Shown here piece by piece: positions 1 to 7,742 of a stretch of 64,000 nt of DNA. Position numbers and translations under genes: made by a program. Origin of the DNA: Amycolatopsis sp. 2-15 (GTDB taxonomy: Bacteria > Actinomycetota > Actinomycetes > Mycobacteriales > Pseudonocardiaceae). The stretch lies in assembly GCF_030285625.1 (NCBI RefSeq), contig NZ_CP127294.1:9680001-9744000 (forward strand), written 5' to 3'. The notes below the pieces were generated by a model. That model was not told where the DNA came from. It saw only the letters and a program-made list of their open reading frames with translations, and searched no databases. Each line of letters starts with the position of its first letter. Positions within the stretch are counted from its first letter, which is position 1.

Positions 1-65
1 TCGGCGCTCGTGAGCGCGACCGACCGCACCACCTGTTCGGTGGCGGGGTTGATCACGTCGAACAT
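1..65 (-). CDS. Aldehyde dehydrogenase, N-terminal edge (partial)
   Basis: Only the first 21 codons lie in the window. They begin MFDVINPATEQVV, which matches the usual amino-terminus of NAD(P)-dependent aldehyde dehydrogenases (x-V-x-NPAT-x-x-x-V). The ATG is 5 bp beyond the stop of the amidotransferase gene, so it is almost certainly the third gene of the same operon. In gamma-glutamylated amine catabolism this enzyme oxidises the gamma-glutamyl aminoaldehyde. The catalytic Cys and Glu lie outside the window, so the family call rests on the N-terminus and context only. Confidence 0.6.
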   Translation of the reverse strand, partial: MFDVINPATEQVVRSVALTSA

Positions 66-70
66 CCTCG

Positions 71-811
71 TCACTTGCGCTCCTCTGCTGCTTCGGCTGC
101 TGCTACGACCAGGGCCCGGAACAGGCGGACGTCGTCGGTGTCCTGCTCGGGATGCCATTGCACCCCGAGCACGAACTCGTCGCCGGGCAGCTCGGCCGCC
201 TCGACGGTGCCGTCGGCGGCGTGCCCGGACGCGACCAGGCCGGCGCCGAGCCGGTCGATGGCCTGGTGGTGGTAGCAGTGGCCCTTCGTCTCGGGCCCGA
301 GCAACGCGGCGGCGCGCGTGCCGTCGACGAGGGTGATGCTGCTGGTGCCGAACGTCGCGGGCGCCGGCTGGTGCGCGGTGTCGCCGAGGGACTCGGGCAG
401 GTGCTGGGTGAGCGTGCCGCCGAGGGCGACGCTGATCACCTGCAGCCCGCGGCACACGCCGAGCACGGGCTTGCGCACCTCGCGGGCCGCCTCGAACAGG
501 CCGAACTCGAAGGCGTCGCGGTCCGGGCGCGTGTACGTGGCGGGGTGGGGCTCGGCGCCGTACTTTTCCGGCTCGACGTCGGCACCACCCGTGAGCACGA
601 GCCCGTCCACGCGGTCGACGAGGCTCGCGTACGCGTCCGTCAACGGCGGCAGCAGCACCGGAATCCCCCCGGCGGCCACGACGCAGTCGGCATAAACCCG
701 GTGCAGCAGCGTGGCTTCCGTGTCCCAGGCGAGGAACTTGGCCTGCTCGACGTAGGTGGTCAGCCCGATGACGGGTTTCCGGGCGGTGTGCTCAGAGACG
801 TTCGAAGCCAC
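71..811 (-). CDS. Gamma-glutamyl-amine hydrolase, class I glutamine amidotransferase-like (PuuD type)
   Basis: 246 aa, the size of PuuD-type gamma-glutamyl-GABA hydrolases. The class I amidotransferase fold is visible: GLVLTGGADVEP near residues 70-81, the nucleophile elbow GVCRGLQ with Cys120, and the His/Glu pair in GVQWHPEQD (His220, Glu222). It should cleave a gamma-glutamyl-carboxylate to release glutamate after ligation and oxidation. The GTG start at 811 lies 20 bp inside the upstream ligase gene, and its stop is 5 bp from the aldehyde dehydrogenase start, so the three genes are translationally coupled. The amine substrate (polyamine or ethanolamine) cannot be read from the sequence. 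Confidence 0.85.
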   Translation of the reverse strand: MASNVSEHTARKPVIGLTTYVEQAKFLAWDTEATLLHRVYADCVVAAGGIPVLLPPLTDAYASLVDRVDGLVLTGGADVEPEKYGAEPHPATYTRPDRDAFEFGLFEAAREVRKPVLGVCRGLQVISVALGGTLTQHLPESLGDTAHQPAPATFGTSSITLVDGTRAAALLGPETKGHCYHHQAIDRLGAGLVASGHAADGTVEAAELPGDEFVLGVQWHPEQDTDDVRLFRALVVAAAEAAEERK

Positions 812-2159
812 GGATGAGCTCCCAATCGGTCACGGCCTTCTCGAACGCCTCCCGCTCCACGCGGGCGGCGTTGAGGTAGTGGTCCACCACATCGTCGCCG
901 AAGGCCTCACGCGCGATGCGGCTGCCCGCCAGCACGTCCGCGGCTTCACCCAAAGTGGTGGGCACGGTCGGCTTGTCGGAGCCGTACGCGTTGCCCGTGA
1001 ACTCCGGCTCCAGCGGCAGCTCGTTCTCGATGCCGTGCAGGCCGGCGGCGATGAGCGCGGCGACGGCGAGGTACGGGTTCACGTCCCCGCCCGGCACGCG
1101 GTTCTCCACGCGCAGCGAATCACCGTGACCCACCACGCGCAGCGCGCACGTGCGGTTGTCCGTGCCCCACGCGACGGCCGTCGGCGCGAAACTGCCGCGT
1201 ACGAACCGTTTGTAGGAGTTGATGTTCGGCGCGAAGAAGTAGGTCAGCTCGCGCAGCGCGGCCAGCTGTCCGGCGAGGAAGTGCTCCATGAGCGGCGAGA
1301 AGCCGTGGTCGCCGTCGCCGGGCAGGACCGCTGACCCGTCCGTGCCGCGCAGGCTGAGGTGGATGTGGCAGGAGTTGCCCTCGCGTTCGTTGTACTTCGC
1401 CATGAACGTGAGGCTCTTGCCCTCCTGCGCGGCGATCTCCTTGGCGCCGTTCTTGTAGACGCTGTGGTTGTCGCACGTGGTGAGCGCCGCGGCGTAGCGG
1501 AACGCGATCTCCTGCTGGCCGGGGTTGCACTCGCCCTTGGCCGACTCGGGGTACAGGCCGGCGCCCGCCATCTCGTTGCGGATACGGCGCAGCAGCGGCT
1601 CGACGCGCGCGGTGCCGAGCATCGAGTAGTCCACGTTGTACTGGTTCGACGGCTTGATGCCCTGGTAGCGCTTGTCCCACGCGGCTTCGTAGCTGTCGTC
1701 GAACACGATGAACTCGAGCTCCGTGCCTACAAACGCCTGCAGCTTCTTGTCGGCCAGCCGCTCCAGCTGCCGGCGCAGCACCTGCCGCGGCGACACCGAG
1801 ACGGGGCCACCGCCGTCCACGCGCTCGACGTCGGCGAGCACCAGCGCCGTGCCCTCCTGCCACGGGACGAGGCGAAGGGTGGTGAAGTCGGGGCGCAGCA
1901 CGAAGTCGCCGTAGCCCGCGTCCCAGGAGGAGATCGCGTAGCCGTCCACGGTGTTCATGTCGACGTCGACGGCCAGCAGGTAGTTGCACGCTTCGGTGGC
2001 ATGGCCGACGACCTCTTCGAGGAAGTACTCGGCCGAGCAGCGTTTGCCCTGGAGCCGGCCCTGCATGTCGGTGATCGCGACCAGCACCGTGTCGATCGTG
2101 CCCGCCGCGACCTGCTCACGGAGCGCGTCGAGCGTGAGCATCCCTCGCCTGCCAACCAT
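792..2159 (-). CDS. Glutamine-synthetase-like gamma-glutamyl-amine ligase
   Basis: 455 aa with a beta-grasp N-domain (DMQGRLQGKR near residue 33) and a GS catalytic domain: GTELEFIVF (metal Glu), KGECNPGQQEIAFRYA, CHIHLSLRG, and NRTCALRVV / ENRVPGGDVNPYLA near the C-terminus. It is closer to GlnA3/GlnA4/PuuA-type enzymes that glutamylate amines than to GlnA1. Downstream amidotransferase and aldehyde dehydrogenase genes support amine catabolism. The ATG at 2159 has only a weak upstream GGGGCGG; an internal ATG at 2141 follows GGCAGGCGAGGG and would give 449 aa, so the start is uncertain. Streptomyces relatives act on polyamines or ethanolamine; which applies here is unknown. Confidence 0.85.
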   Translation of the reverse strand: MVGRRGMLTLDALREQVAAGTIDTVLVAITDMQGRLQGKRCSAEYFLEEVVGHATEACNYLLAVDVDMNTVDGYAISSWDAGYGDFVLRPDFTTLRLVPWQEGTALVLADVERVDGGGPVSVSPRQVLRRQLERLADKKLQAFVGTELEFIVFDDSYEAAWDKRYQGIKPSNQYNVDYSMLGTARVEPLLRRIRNEMAGAGLYPESAKGECNPGQQEIAFRYAAALTTCDNHSVYKNGAKEIAAQEGKSLTFMAKYNEREGNSCHIHLSLRGTDGSAVLPGDGDHGFSPLMEHFLAGQLAALRELTYFFAPNINSYKRFVRGSFAPTAVAWGTDNRTCALRVVGHGDSLRVENRVPGGDVNPYLAVAALIAAGLHGIENELPLEPEFTGNAYGSDKPTVPTTLGEAADVLAGSRIAREAFGDDVVDHYLNAARVEREAFEKAVTDWELIRGFERL

Positions 2160-2383
2160 GGCACCGCCCCAAAGGTTTGGATGGGATCCTTTGCGGGTTC
2201 TTCCTACCGGCCGGTGCGCGCGGGGTCAATCCGGTCAAAGGTATTCTTGGAGTCCATTACGTAAGCGCAGCGTAAGAGCCTCGTATGTCCGGCTTGCCCG
2301 GCTGAGAAGAATCTGTGAATCGTGGGGGTGCGGGACCAAACGCGCCGTCTCGGGCGTTGAACTGGACAAGAGAGGTGAGAGGG

Positions 2384-2905
2384 ATGACAGAAGCATTCAC
2401 GCAGTCCACGATCAGCCAGCAGCAGGCGCGGCCGCAGCTCCCGACCATGCCGACAGGCTGGCCGATCGGCTCCTACGAGTCCTACGAGCAGGCACAGAAG
2501 GCGGTCGACCACCTCGCGGGGACCGACTTCCCCATCAACGACGTCACCATCGTCGGCATCCAGCCGATGCTCGTCGAGCGCATCGCCGGCCGCATGAGCT
2601 GGAGCAAGATCCTCAGCAGCGCCGCCATGTCCGGCGCGGTGTTCGGCCTGTTCCTGGGCCTGGTGCTCAGCCTGCTCAACCCCGCCGCGGGCCTGCTGTC
2701 CATCGTCATCGGCCTCGTCGCGGGCATCGCCTTCAACCTGCTGTTCGGCGCCCTGGGCTACGCCGCCAACCGCAACAAGCGCGGCTTCGTCTCGCAAAGC
2801 CAGCTCGTCGCCCAGCGCTACGACGTCCTGTCGCAGCCCCGCAACGCCGAAAAGGGCCGCGCGCTGCTCGCCGACCTGGCCGCCCGCTCGGCCTTCGGCC
2901 GCTGA
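2384..2905 (+). CDS. General stress protein-like small membrane protein
   Basis: 173 aa. An N-terminal soluble module (about residues 15-60) contains PIGSYESYEQAQKAVDHL and resembles the general-stress-protein 17M/YflT domain. A helix-hairpin with two hydrophobic segments follows (residues ~80-125: ILSSAAMSGAVFGLFLGLVL and GLLSIVIGLVAGIAFNLLFG) and then a short basic tail, so it is probably an inner-membrane protein. The ATG is chosen because GAGAGGTGAGAGGG lies just upstream; an in-frame ATG at 2315 has no ribosome site. It is a single-gene unit between divergent and convergent neighbours and is followed by a strong terminator. Function unknown. Confidence 0.7.
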   Translation: MTEAFTQSTISQQQARPQLPTMPTGWPIGSYESYEQAQKAVDHLAGTDFPINDVTIVGIQPMLVERIAGRMSWSKILSSAAMSGAVFGLFLGLVLSLLNPAAGLLSIVIGLVAGIAFNLLFGALGYAANRNKRGFVSQSQLVAQRYDVLSQPRNAEKGRALLADLAARSAFGR

Positions 2906-2918
2906 CGTAGCTCCCGAA

Positions 2919-2962
2919 GCTCGGGCGCCTGGGTCTCGAACCCGGGCGCCCGAGTTCTTTTT
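2919..2962 (+). terminator. Rho-independent terminator after general stress gene
   Basis: A long GC-rich stem (CTCGGGCGCC..GGGT paired with ACCC..GGGCGCCCGAG) encloses a short loop and is followed by TTCTTTTTG. It begins about 14 bp after the stop of the upstream gene and ends before the convergent immunity gene, so it may act in both directions. Confidence 0.85.
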
Positions 2963-2986
2963 GCCCGGTGTTCCCGCCGCGGAGGC

Positions 2987-3397
2987 TCAGACCTCCTGCC
3001 ACGTCACCCCACCCGGACGTGCACCGCGAGAAGCCACGTAGTCGTGCACCGCTTGACGCACCGATTGCCACGAAACCTCCGCATGGCTCGGCACCTCGCG
3101 CTCATGAGCCTGGTAGTCGTAGGCCACCGGCTCCGACGACATCGCGCCGCTCGCACTGATGACGCTTGTCTCATCCTTGCCCATGTAGCCGACGAACCCG
3201 ACACCTTCCGTGCGCACACCGAACTGGAGAATCGACCACCGGTCCCTGTCCTCCCGAGCCAGCTCGGCGACCACGCCGACCGGAGCCGCAGTCGCCTCGG
3301 ACACCATGCGGTCCAGCAGGGCATCGACCTCAGCAGGCTCGGCCAATTCGAACGGCTCAGCCTGGCCCGGGTCGTACCAGGCTTTCACGACTGCCAC
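2987..3397 (-). CDS. Imm1-family immunity protein
   Basis: 136 aa, no signal peptide or membrane segment. The sequence matches the Imm1 pattern: alpha+beta protein with a central RWSILQFGVRTEGVGFVGYM strand pair, a following DETSVISASG segment and conserved Trp and Glu residues near the C-terminus (EVSWQSVRQAVHDYV). Imm1 proteins are known partners of SCP1.201-like deaminase toxins. The GTG start at 3397 lies 13 bp inside the end of the toxin gene, so the pair is translationally coupled in the order toxin then immunity, as usual for these systems. Its role is to bind and block the toxin in the cytoplasm of the producing cell. Confidence 0.8.
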   Translation of the reverse strand: MAVVKAWYDPGQAEPFELAEPAEVDALLDRMVSEATAAPVGVVAELAREDRDRWSILQFGVRTEGVGFVGYMGKDETSVISASGAMSSEPVAYDYQAHEREVPSHAEVSWQSVRQAVHDYVASRGARPGGVTWQEV

Positions 3398-4134
3398 TTG
3401 GCGCCTCCCTCGTAAACCTTCATGAAACCGTCGGTCCCGTAGACCGTCAGCGTGCTGCCCTCAGGCAGCACTATGCCCAGCAGCCCGTCACAGCTCGTCT
3501 TTCCCGTACACGGCGTGTTGTTGATGACCAGTGTGGCGTCCATGATGCCGTCGTCCCGCATCTCGGCGGCCAGCTTGAGCTCAACATCCGCTGCCGCGGT
3601 CAGCGGCCGCTTCGGACACCCTGCGTCTTTGAGGATCTCGTTCACCCGACCCGCTCTGTCGTCGTGACCGCTCATGAGCGCCGTACCGGTTTTACCGGGC
3701 GCGAACCACCGGCCCACGGTCTTCTGCCCCGTCCGCGGAACTACCGGTGGCGGAAGCTCCTGACGCAGCTTCTCCACCAAGCCCTCGCGCCATCCCCTGC
3801 CGCCAGGCTGCGGCTGAGGCGACGGAGCCCCCGCAGACCTGTCGGCAACCCCTCCGCTGGCCCCGACCCCGGCCTCGGCGAGCCGGGCCACGTAGCCTTC
3901 CAGCTTCGCCGACGCCAGGCCTGCCAATTGGTCTGCTGTGGCGATGCCCTGGCCGGACTGGCTCAGCACGCGCAGCGCCTGGCCCACCTCACGGGCGTGC
4001 GAGCCTTGCCTCGCCTGTGTCAACGCCTGACCGGCTTCCTCAACCGACTGGCGCGCCCGCAGAAGATGCTTCCGGGCTGTCGCGATCTTCCCCACGACCG
4101 CCGCGACGCTCTGGACCAGCTCCTCGACCGACAC
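3385..4134 (-). CDS. SCP1.201-like (DddA-type) deaminase toxin
   Basis: 249 aa. Residues 1-88 form an alpha-helical, heptad-like module (QSVAAVVGKIATARKHLLRA..., SQSGQGIATADQLAGLASAKL) reminiscent of N-terminal helical modules of actinobacterial exported toxins. A Gly/Ser/Pro linker (90-112) follows, then a deaminase domain (~140-245) with LMSGHDD, ADVELKLAAEMR (D183-V-E185), LVINNTPC (PC at 208-209), a second Cys at 215, and LPEGSTLTVYGTDGF. This is the SCP1.201/DddA-like pattern; characterised members deaminate cytosine in DNA. The first zinc-ligand position reads Asp where DddA has His. No signal peptide is seen; delivery (for example by a type VII-like system) is inference. GTG start preceded by AAGGGGG. 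Confidence 0.8.
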   Translation of the reverse strand: MSVEELVQSVAAVVGKIATARKHLLRARQSVEEAGQALTQARQGSHAREVGQALRVLSQSGQGIATADQLAGLASAKLEGYVARLAEAGVGASGGVADRSAGAPSPQPQPGGRGWREGLVEKLRQELPPPVVPRTGQKTVGRWFAPGKTGTALMSGHDDRAGRVNEILKDAGCPKRPLTAAADVELKLAAEMRDDGIMDATLVINNTPCTGKTSCDGLLGIVLPEGSTLTVYGTDGFMKVYEGGAKWQS

Positions 4135-4269
4135 CGCGGCGCCACCCCCTTGGCCTGCCCAAGATCACGGCAGCAGAAGGCCCCGCGTTCTCGCGCCTCC
4201 GGGAGCCATCTCAACCAAGAGACATCATCCGTGTCCCCAAGCCAAGACGACGTCACTCACAAGACGGAA

Positions 4270-4302
4270 CCGGGGGAGCAGCCCCGACCTCTGCTCCCCC
4301 GG
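4270..4302 (-). terminator. Hairpin terminator downstream of HAAS membrane gene
   Basis: Perfect 12-bp stem CCGGGGGAGCAG / CTGCTCCCCCGG around a 9-nt loop, 14 bp past the stop of the HAAS-domain gene. No T-tract follows, as is common in high-GC actinobacteria. It separates that operon from the deaminase toxin gene. Confidence 0.65.
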
Positions 4303-4315
4303 CCCCTCGCACGCT

Positions 4316-5581
4316 CTACCTGGTCGGCGGAGCAGGACTGGTCGGCGAAGTCGGCTTCGCCGGAGCCGACGAAGTCGGCTTGGCCGGTGCGCTGGAAGGA
4401 GCACTCGACGGAGTCACCGGCTTCGGGATCGCCGCGGCGAACGGCACCCCGGCCTCCTCGTGGCAATACCCGAGGTAACCGTTGTAGCCGTCGCGGTTGC
4501 CGTTGCCGTCCTGCACGCCCTGGACGAGGTGCGGGCGCGGGAAGCGGTTGTCCTCGCCGACCTTCGAGCGGGTGCCGGTGTCCTGTTCGCAGCCGTAGCG
4601 CGTGACGGTCAGCGGCCGGCCCTGGTCGTCGTAGAGGTAGACGTCCGTGAGCGGCTTGCCGGAAGCGTCGAAGGCGTAGACGTTGTCGACGTCCTCGTTC
4701 CCGTACCGCAGCTGCTGATTGCCGTAGGTGTCCGTGGACGGCGACGAGTACGACGTCGTGTCCGGGTAGTACGTGCGGTGCGTGATCAGGTCGATCGCCG
4801 CGCCGAAGCCGCCGAACGCCCCGCCGATCACGAAGGCCGACACCGGCACCGCGATCCACAGCAGCCTCCGGTCATTGGCCGTCTTCGGGCCGGCCCAGAC
4901 CACCGCCGCGGCGGCCGCGATGAGGAACGGCAGCAACAACACCGCGTACGAGTGCCGCACCATGAGCAGCAGGCCGAACCCGACCAGCGCCACCGCGCAC
5001 ACGACCCACCACGCGGGCTTGAGCGAACGCAGGTACGCGAAGGTCTTGTCCCCCTGACGATTGTCGTGCCACGACCGCACCGACTCCCGCGCCCGCACCA
5101 CCTCGGGCAGCTCCAGCACTGCCGAAATGCCGCGGTTGAACAGGAACAGCAGGCTCACCACGAACACCGGCGCCAGGAGCAGCAGCCCCAGCAACACGTC
5201 CGGGTCCAGGCTCACCGCCGCCGCGAACGCGAACAACGCGAGCCCCGCGGCGCAGAACACCAAGCCCCACAAGGCAAAGCGCGCCCCGAACAGACCTGGG
5301 GTCTTCGCCGGCGCCAGCACGGCCGCGACTCCTTCGGCCCCCGCGGGCGCCGCCGGATAACCCCCGGACGCTCGCAGCTCGGCCGCGTAGCTCTCCGGCG
5401 AGCCGAGCCGTTCGATGAGCTGCTCGACGCGCGCGTCGGCCCCCAGCTCGGTTTCCATCTCGGCCAGGTGCGGCCGGACGTCCTCCAGGATCTCCTCGAT
5501 CTCCCCCGCGGGCAGATCGGCGAGCGCGGTGCGGACCCTCGCCAGGTACACGCGCACCGCGGTGGGCTTCTCGGTACTCAT
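4316..5581 (-). CDS. HAAS-domain multi-pass membrane protein
   Basis: 421 aa from the ATG at 5581. The N-terminal ~75 residues (YLARVRTALADLPAGEIEEILEDVRPHL...RLGSPESYAAEL) form the HAAS/permease-prefix helical domain found next to PadR regulators. About six hydrophobic segments follow between residues ~100 and ~275, then an extracytoplasmic C-terminal domain with repeated Y/D-rich motifs (FDASGKPLTDVYLYDDQGRP) and a Pro/Ser/Ala tail. Start and stop of this gene and the PadR gene overlap as ATGA, which fixes the start and shows coupling. PadR-HAAS pairs are thought to sense envelope or drug stress, but no substrate is indicated. Confidence 0.8.
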   Translation of the reverse strand: MSTEKPTAVRVYLARVRTALADLPAGEIEEILEDVRPHLAEMETELGADARVEQLIERLGSPESYAAELRASGGYPAAPAGAEGVAAVLAPAKTPGLFGARFALWGLVFCAAGLALFAFAAAVSLDPDVLLGLLLLAPVFVVSLLFLFNRGISAVLELPEVVRARESVRSWHDNRQGDKTFAYLRSLKPAWWVVCAVALVGFGLLLMVRHSYAVLLLPFLIAAAAAVVWAGPKTANDRRLLWIAVPVSAFVIGGAFGGFGAAIDLITHRTYYPDTTSYSSPSTDTYGNQQLRYGNEDVDNVYAFDASGKPLTDVYLYDDQGRPLTVTRYGCEQDTGTRSKVGEDNRFPRPHLVQGVQDGNGNRDGYNGYLGYCHEEAGVPFAAAIPKPVTPSSAPSSAPAKPTSSAPAKPTSPTSPAPPTR

Positions 5582-5901
5582 GCTGCCTCTCCCAGTAGAC
5601 CGTTCATCGTCGACGCGAAACTCGCCCACGTCTTCCCCGACTCCTGCAGCCGCGCTCTCCCCGGCTCGTTCAGGCTGTAGTACTTGCGGTGCGGGCCCTC
5701 TTCGCTCGGCACGACGTACGACGTCAGCAACCCGGCCTTGTACAGCCGGCGCAACGTGCCGTAGACGGAAGCGTCCCCCACTTCCTCCAGGCCGGCCACG
5801 CGAAGTCTTCGGAGCACGTCGTAGCCGTACCCATCGTCTTCGCGAAGCACGGCCAGCACCGCCAGGTCCAGCACTCCCTTGAGCAGCTGACTGATCTCCA
5901 C
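5578..5901 (-). CDS. PadR-family transcriptional regulator
   Basis: 107 aa from a GTG at 5901 (VEISQLLKGVLDLAVLAVL), preceded by GGAGGGTGCC. An in-frame longer form starting further upstream has no ribosome site. The winged helix is clear: GYGYDVLRRLRVAGLEEVGDASVYGTLRRL and a wing SEEGPHRKYYSLNEPGR. It overlaps the HAAS membrane gene by ATGA and should repress that operon, binding just upstream of its own start. The effector ligand is unknown. Confidence 0.88.
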   Translation of the reverse strand: MEISQLLKGVLDLAVLAVLREDDGYGYDVLRRLRVAGLEEVGDASVYGTLRRLYKAGLLTSYVVPSEEGPHRKYYSLNEPGRARLQESGKTWASFASTMNGLLGEAA

Positions 5902-6003
5902 GGCACCCTCCAGTCTTGCGCTTGGAACGGTACCACGCATTGCGCAGTAGTGTGCACGGCGGACGGCCATTCGGCGGAAACCGTCCGCGCGGGGAGGTGA
6001 AGA

Positions 6004-7200
6004 TCAGGCCGGAACGCCCAGCTCACGCCGAGTTTCGCGCCGCACGTCGGCCACCAGAGCCGAGCGCCGCCACGCGCGTGTCACCTCGACGAGCCACGCG
6101 GCTTCCGCACTCACGTCGGCGGCCACGGCCCGGCTCACGGGCGCGTCGGCGTCGTCGGGCTGGAACCGGTGGTCGGCTTCGCGCGCGACGAGGGCCGCGG
6201 CGAGCGTGGCGGCGTCGACGGTCGCGGCCACCCGGCGCGGCGGCACACCGTCGCGGCGGGCGCGATCCACCACGCGTGCAGGCAAGTCCGGGTCGAAGTA
6301 CGGCCGCAGCGCGAGGTGCCCGTCGCGGATCTCGATCACGCGCCGGTACAGCGCGAACTCGGCCCCGCGCCCGAGCCCGCTCGCCGGATCCAGGGCGATG
6401 CCCGGCACGGCGTCGCACAGCACCGTCCACAGTGGCTCGATCCGGCGGTAGCCGCGGTAGGCGCGCAGCCACCGGAACGGCGTAGCGAGCGACGGTCCCC
6501 ACACCGACAACGTCGACCCTGCCGCCGCGAGCACCACACACGCCGCTCCCAGCACCGTGGCCGGCAGGTCCTCCGTCGCCTCCACGCGGCCATTCGCGAT
6601 GAGGGCGGCCACGTCGTCGAGGTCCCACAGCGTCCACGCCACCGCGGCCACCACTCCGGCGAAGATCAGCCACAGCCCTGTGCGAAGCGAACCCGCGCGG
6701 GCGCGCGTGGCGAAGCGCGCGAAGAACACCGCGACGAGCGTCAGGCTCAGCACCCCGTACACGACGAACACCAGCTCGTACGCGACCAGAAACGGTCGCC
6801 GCTGGGCGGCGACGACCGTCTCGTCGCCCGCGCGATCGGGGCCCGCCAGGGTGAACAGCACGATCTCCACCACGATCACGAACCACGACAGCACCGCGTG
6901 CCGGCCCAGGCGCGCGTCGGCGCCGAAGCGCATCGAGCGCGTGAACGCGACCGTGAACCCGATCGCGCCGAACTTGGCGAGGTCGCCGGCCAGCGGCGCG
7001 TACTCGGCGTACCAGCGGTGGTGGCCGGCCAACACGTCCATCGCCGGCATGCCGTCGGTGATGCCGAGCGCGATGCAGATGCCGAACCCGGCGAGGAACC
7101 ACAGCGTGCGTGCCGGCTGGTCGCGCCCGGCCTCGAGCAGCTTCACGCCGAAGCCGGCGAACCCGAGCACGCAGGCCAGGTACGCCAGCGTCTCGGTCAC
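6004..7200 (-). CDS. MAB_1171c-like membrane protein (7-TM with cytosolic domain)
   Basis: 398 aa from the GTG at 7200. About seven hydrophobic segments occupy residues 1-235 (LAYLACVLGFAGFGVKLLEA, FLAGFGICIALG, VLSWFVIVVEIVLFTLAG, LVFVVYGVLSLTLVAVFF and others). A cytosolic C-terminal part of ~150 residues follows, beginning RWLRAYRGYRRIEPLW and rich in Arg, as in the MAB_1171c/DUF6545 family. Its GTG overlaps the stop of the ImmA/IrrE gene (GTGA), and that gene follows an EspR-like HTH gene by 3 bp, so the three form one operon. Public names call this family a putative transporter, but the architecture equally fits a sensor. Function unknown. Confidence 0.75.
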   Translation of the reverse strand: MTETLAYLACVLGFAGFGVKLLEAGRDQPARTLWFLAGFGICIALGITDGMPAMDVLAGHHRWYAEYAPLAGDLAKFGAIGFTVAFTRSMRFGADARLGRHAVLSWFVIVVEIVLFTLAGPDRAGDETVVAAQRRPFLVAYELVFVVYGVLSLTLVAVFFARFATRARAGSLRTGLWLIFAGVVAAVAWTLWDLDDVAALIANGRVEATEDLPATVLGAACVVLAAAGSTLSVWGPSLATPFRWLRAYRGYRRIEPLWTVLCDAVPGIALDPASGLGRGAEFALYRRVIEIRDGHLALRPYFDPDLPARVVDRARRDGVPPRRVAATVDAATLAAALVAREADHRFQPDDADAPVSRAVAADVSAEAAWLVEVTRAWRRSALVADVRRETRRELGVPA

Positions 7201-7739
7201 GGGTTCCGGCGGCGCGGGCGGCCGCCGAACATGTCGTCCATGCGGGCCATACCGCTGTCCGGTTCCGGCCGTGGTGCCTGCACCTTCGCCACCCGCTGGG
7301 CGAGCAGCGACGCCACGAGCTCCGCTTCCTGCTCCTCCACGGCCGAATACGTCGTCCGCCCCAGCACGCGGCGGACCAGCTCCGGCGAGAGGCTGGGCAT
7401 CAACGCGCGGCTCACCGCGGTGTCGATGGCCGCTCCTTCGGCGCCCGCGTCGGACCCGACGTGCCCACACAGCAGGTGGCCCACTTCGTGCAGCAGGATG
7501 TGGCGCCGGTGCAGGGCCGTGGTGTTGGTGGGATAAAGGATGTAGTCGGCTCGCGCGGTGCTCATCAGCAGGCCGCACGGCCCGCCGGACGGCGCGTTGA
7601 CCGGCATCAGCTCAATGGGCCGGCCGCGACCGGCGGCGATGCCCGCCACGAACTCGGCGGCGTCGAAGGGCTCGGGCAGCGCCGGCGCCTCGGCCAGGCG
7701 ACGGCACCGTCGCCACAGCTCGCGCCGCCCGTCCGCCAC
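7197..7739 (-). CDS. ImmA/IrrE-family metallo-endopeptidase
   Basis: 180 aa, GTG start 3 bp after the HTH gene. The zinc motif HEVGHLLCGH lies near residue 84 in a context typical of ImmA/IrrE (TTALHRRHILLHEVGHLL). No signal peptide or membrane segment is seen. ImmA-type proteases cleave partner HTH repressors, and the gene directly upstream encodes one, so regulated repressor cleavage is the obvious hypothesis. The C-terminal ~60 residues are basic and Pro-rich. It overlaps the 7-TM gene by four bases. Confidence 0.85.
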   Translation of the reverse strand: MADGRRELWRRCRRLAEAPALPEPFDAAEFVAGIAAGRGRPIELMPVNAPSGGPCGLLMSTARADYILYPTNTTALHRRHILLHEVGHLLCGHVGSDAGAEGAAIDTAVSRALMPSLSPELVRRVLGRTTYSAVEEQEAELVASLLAQRVAKVQAPRPEPDSGMARMDDMFGGRPRRRNP

Positions 7740-7742
7740 CGC

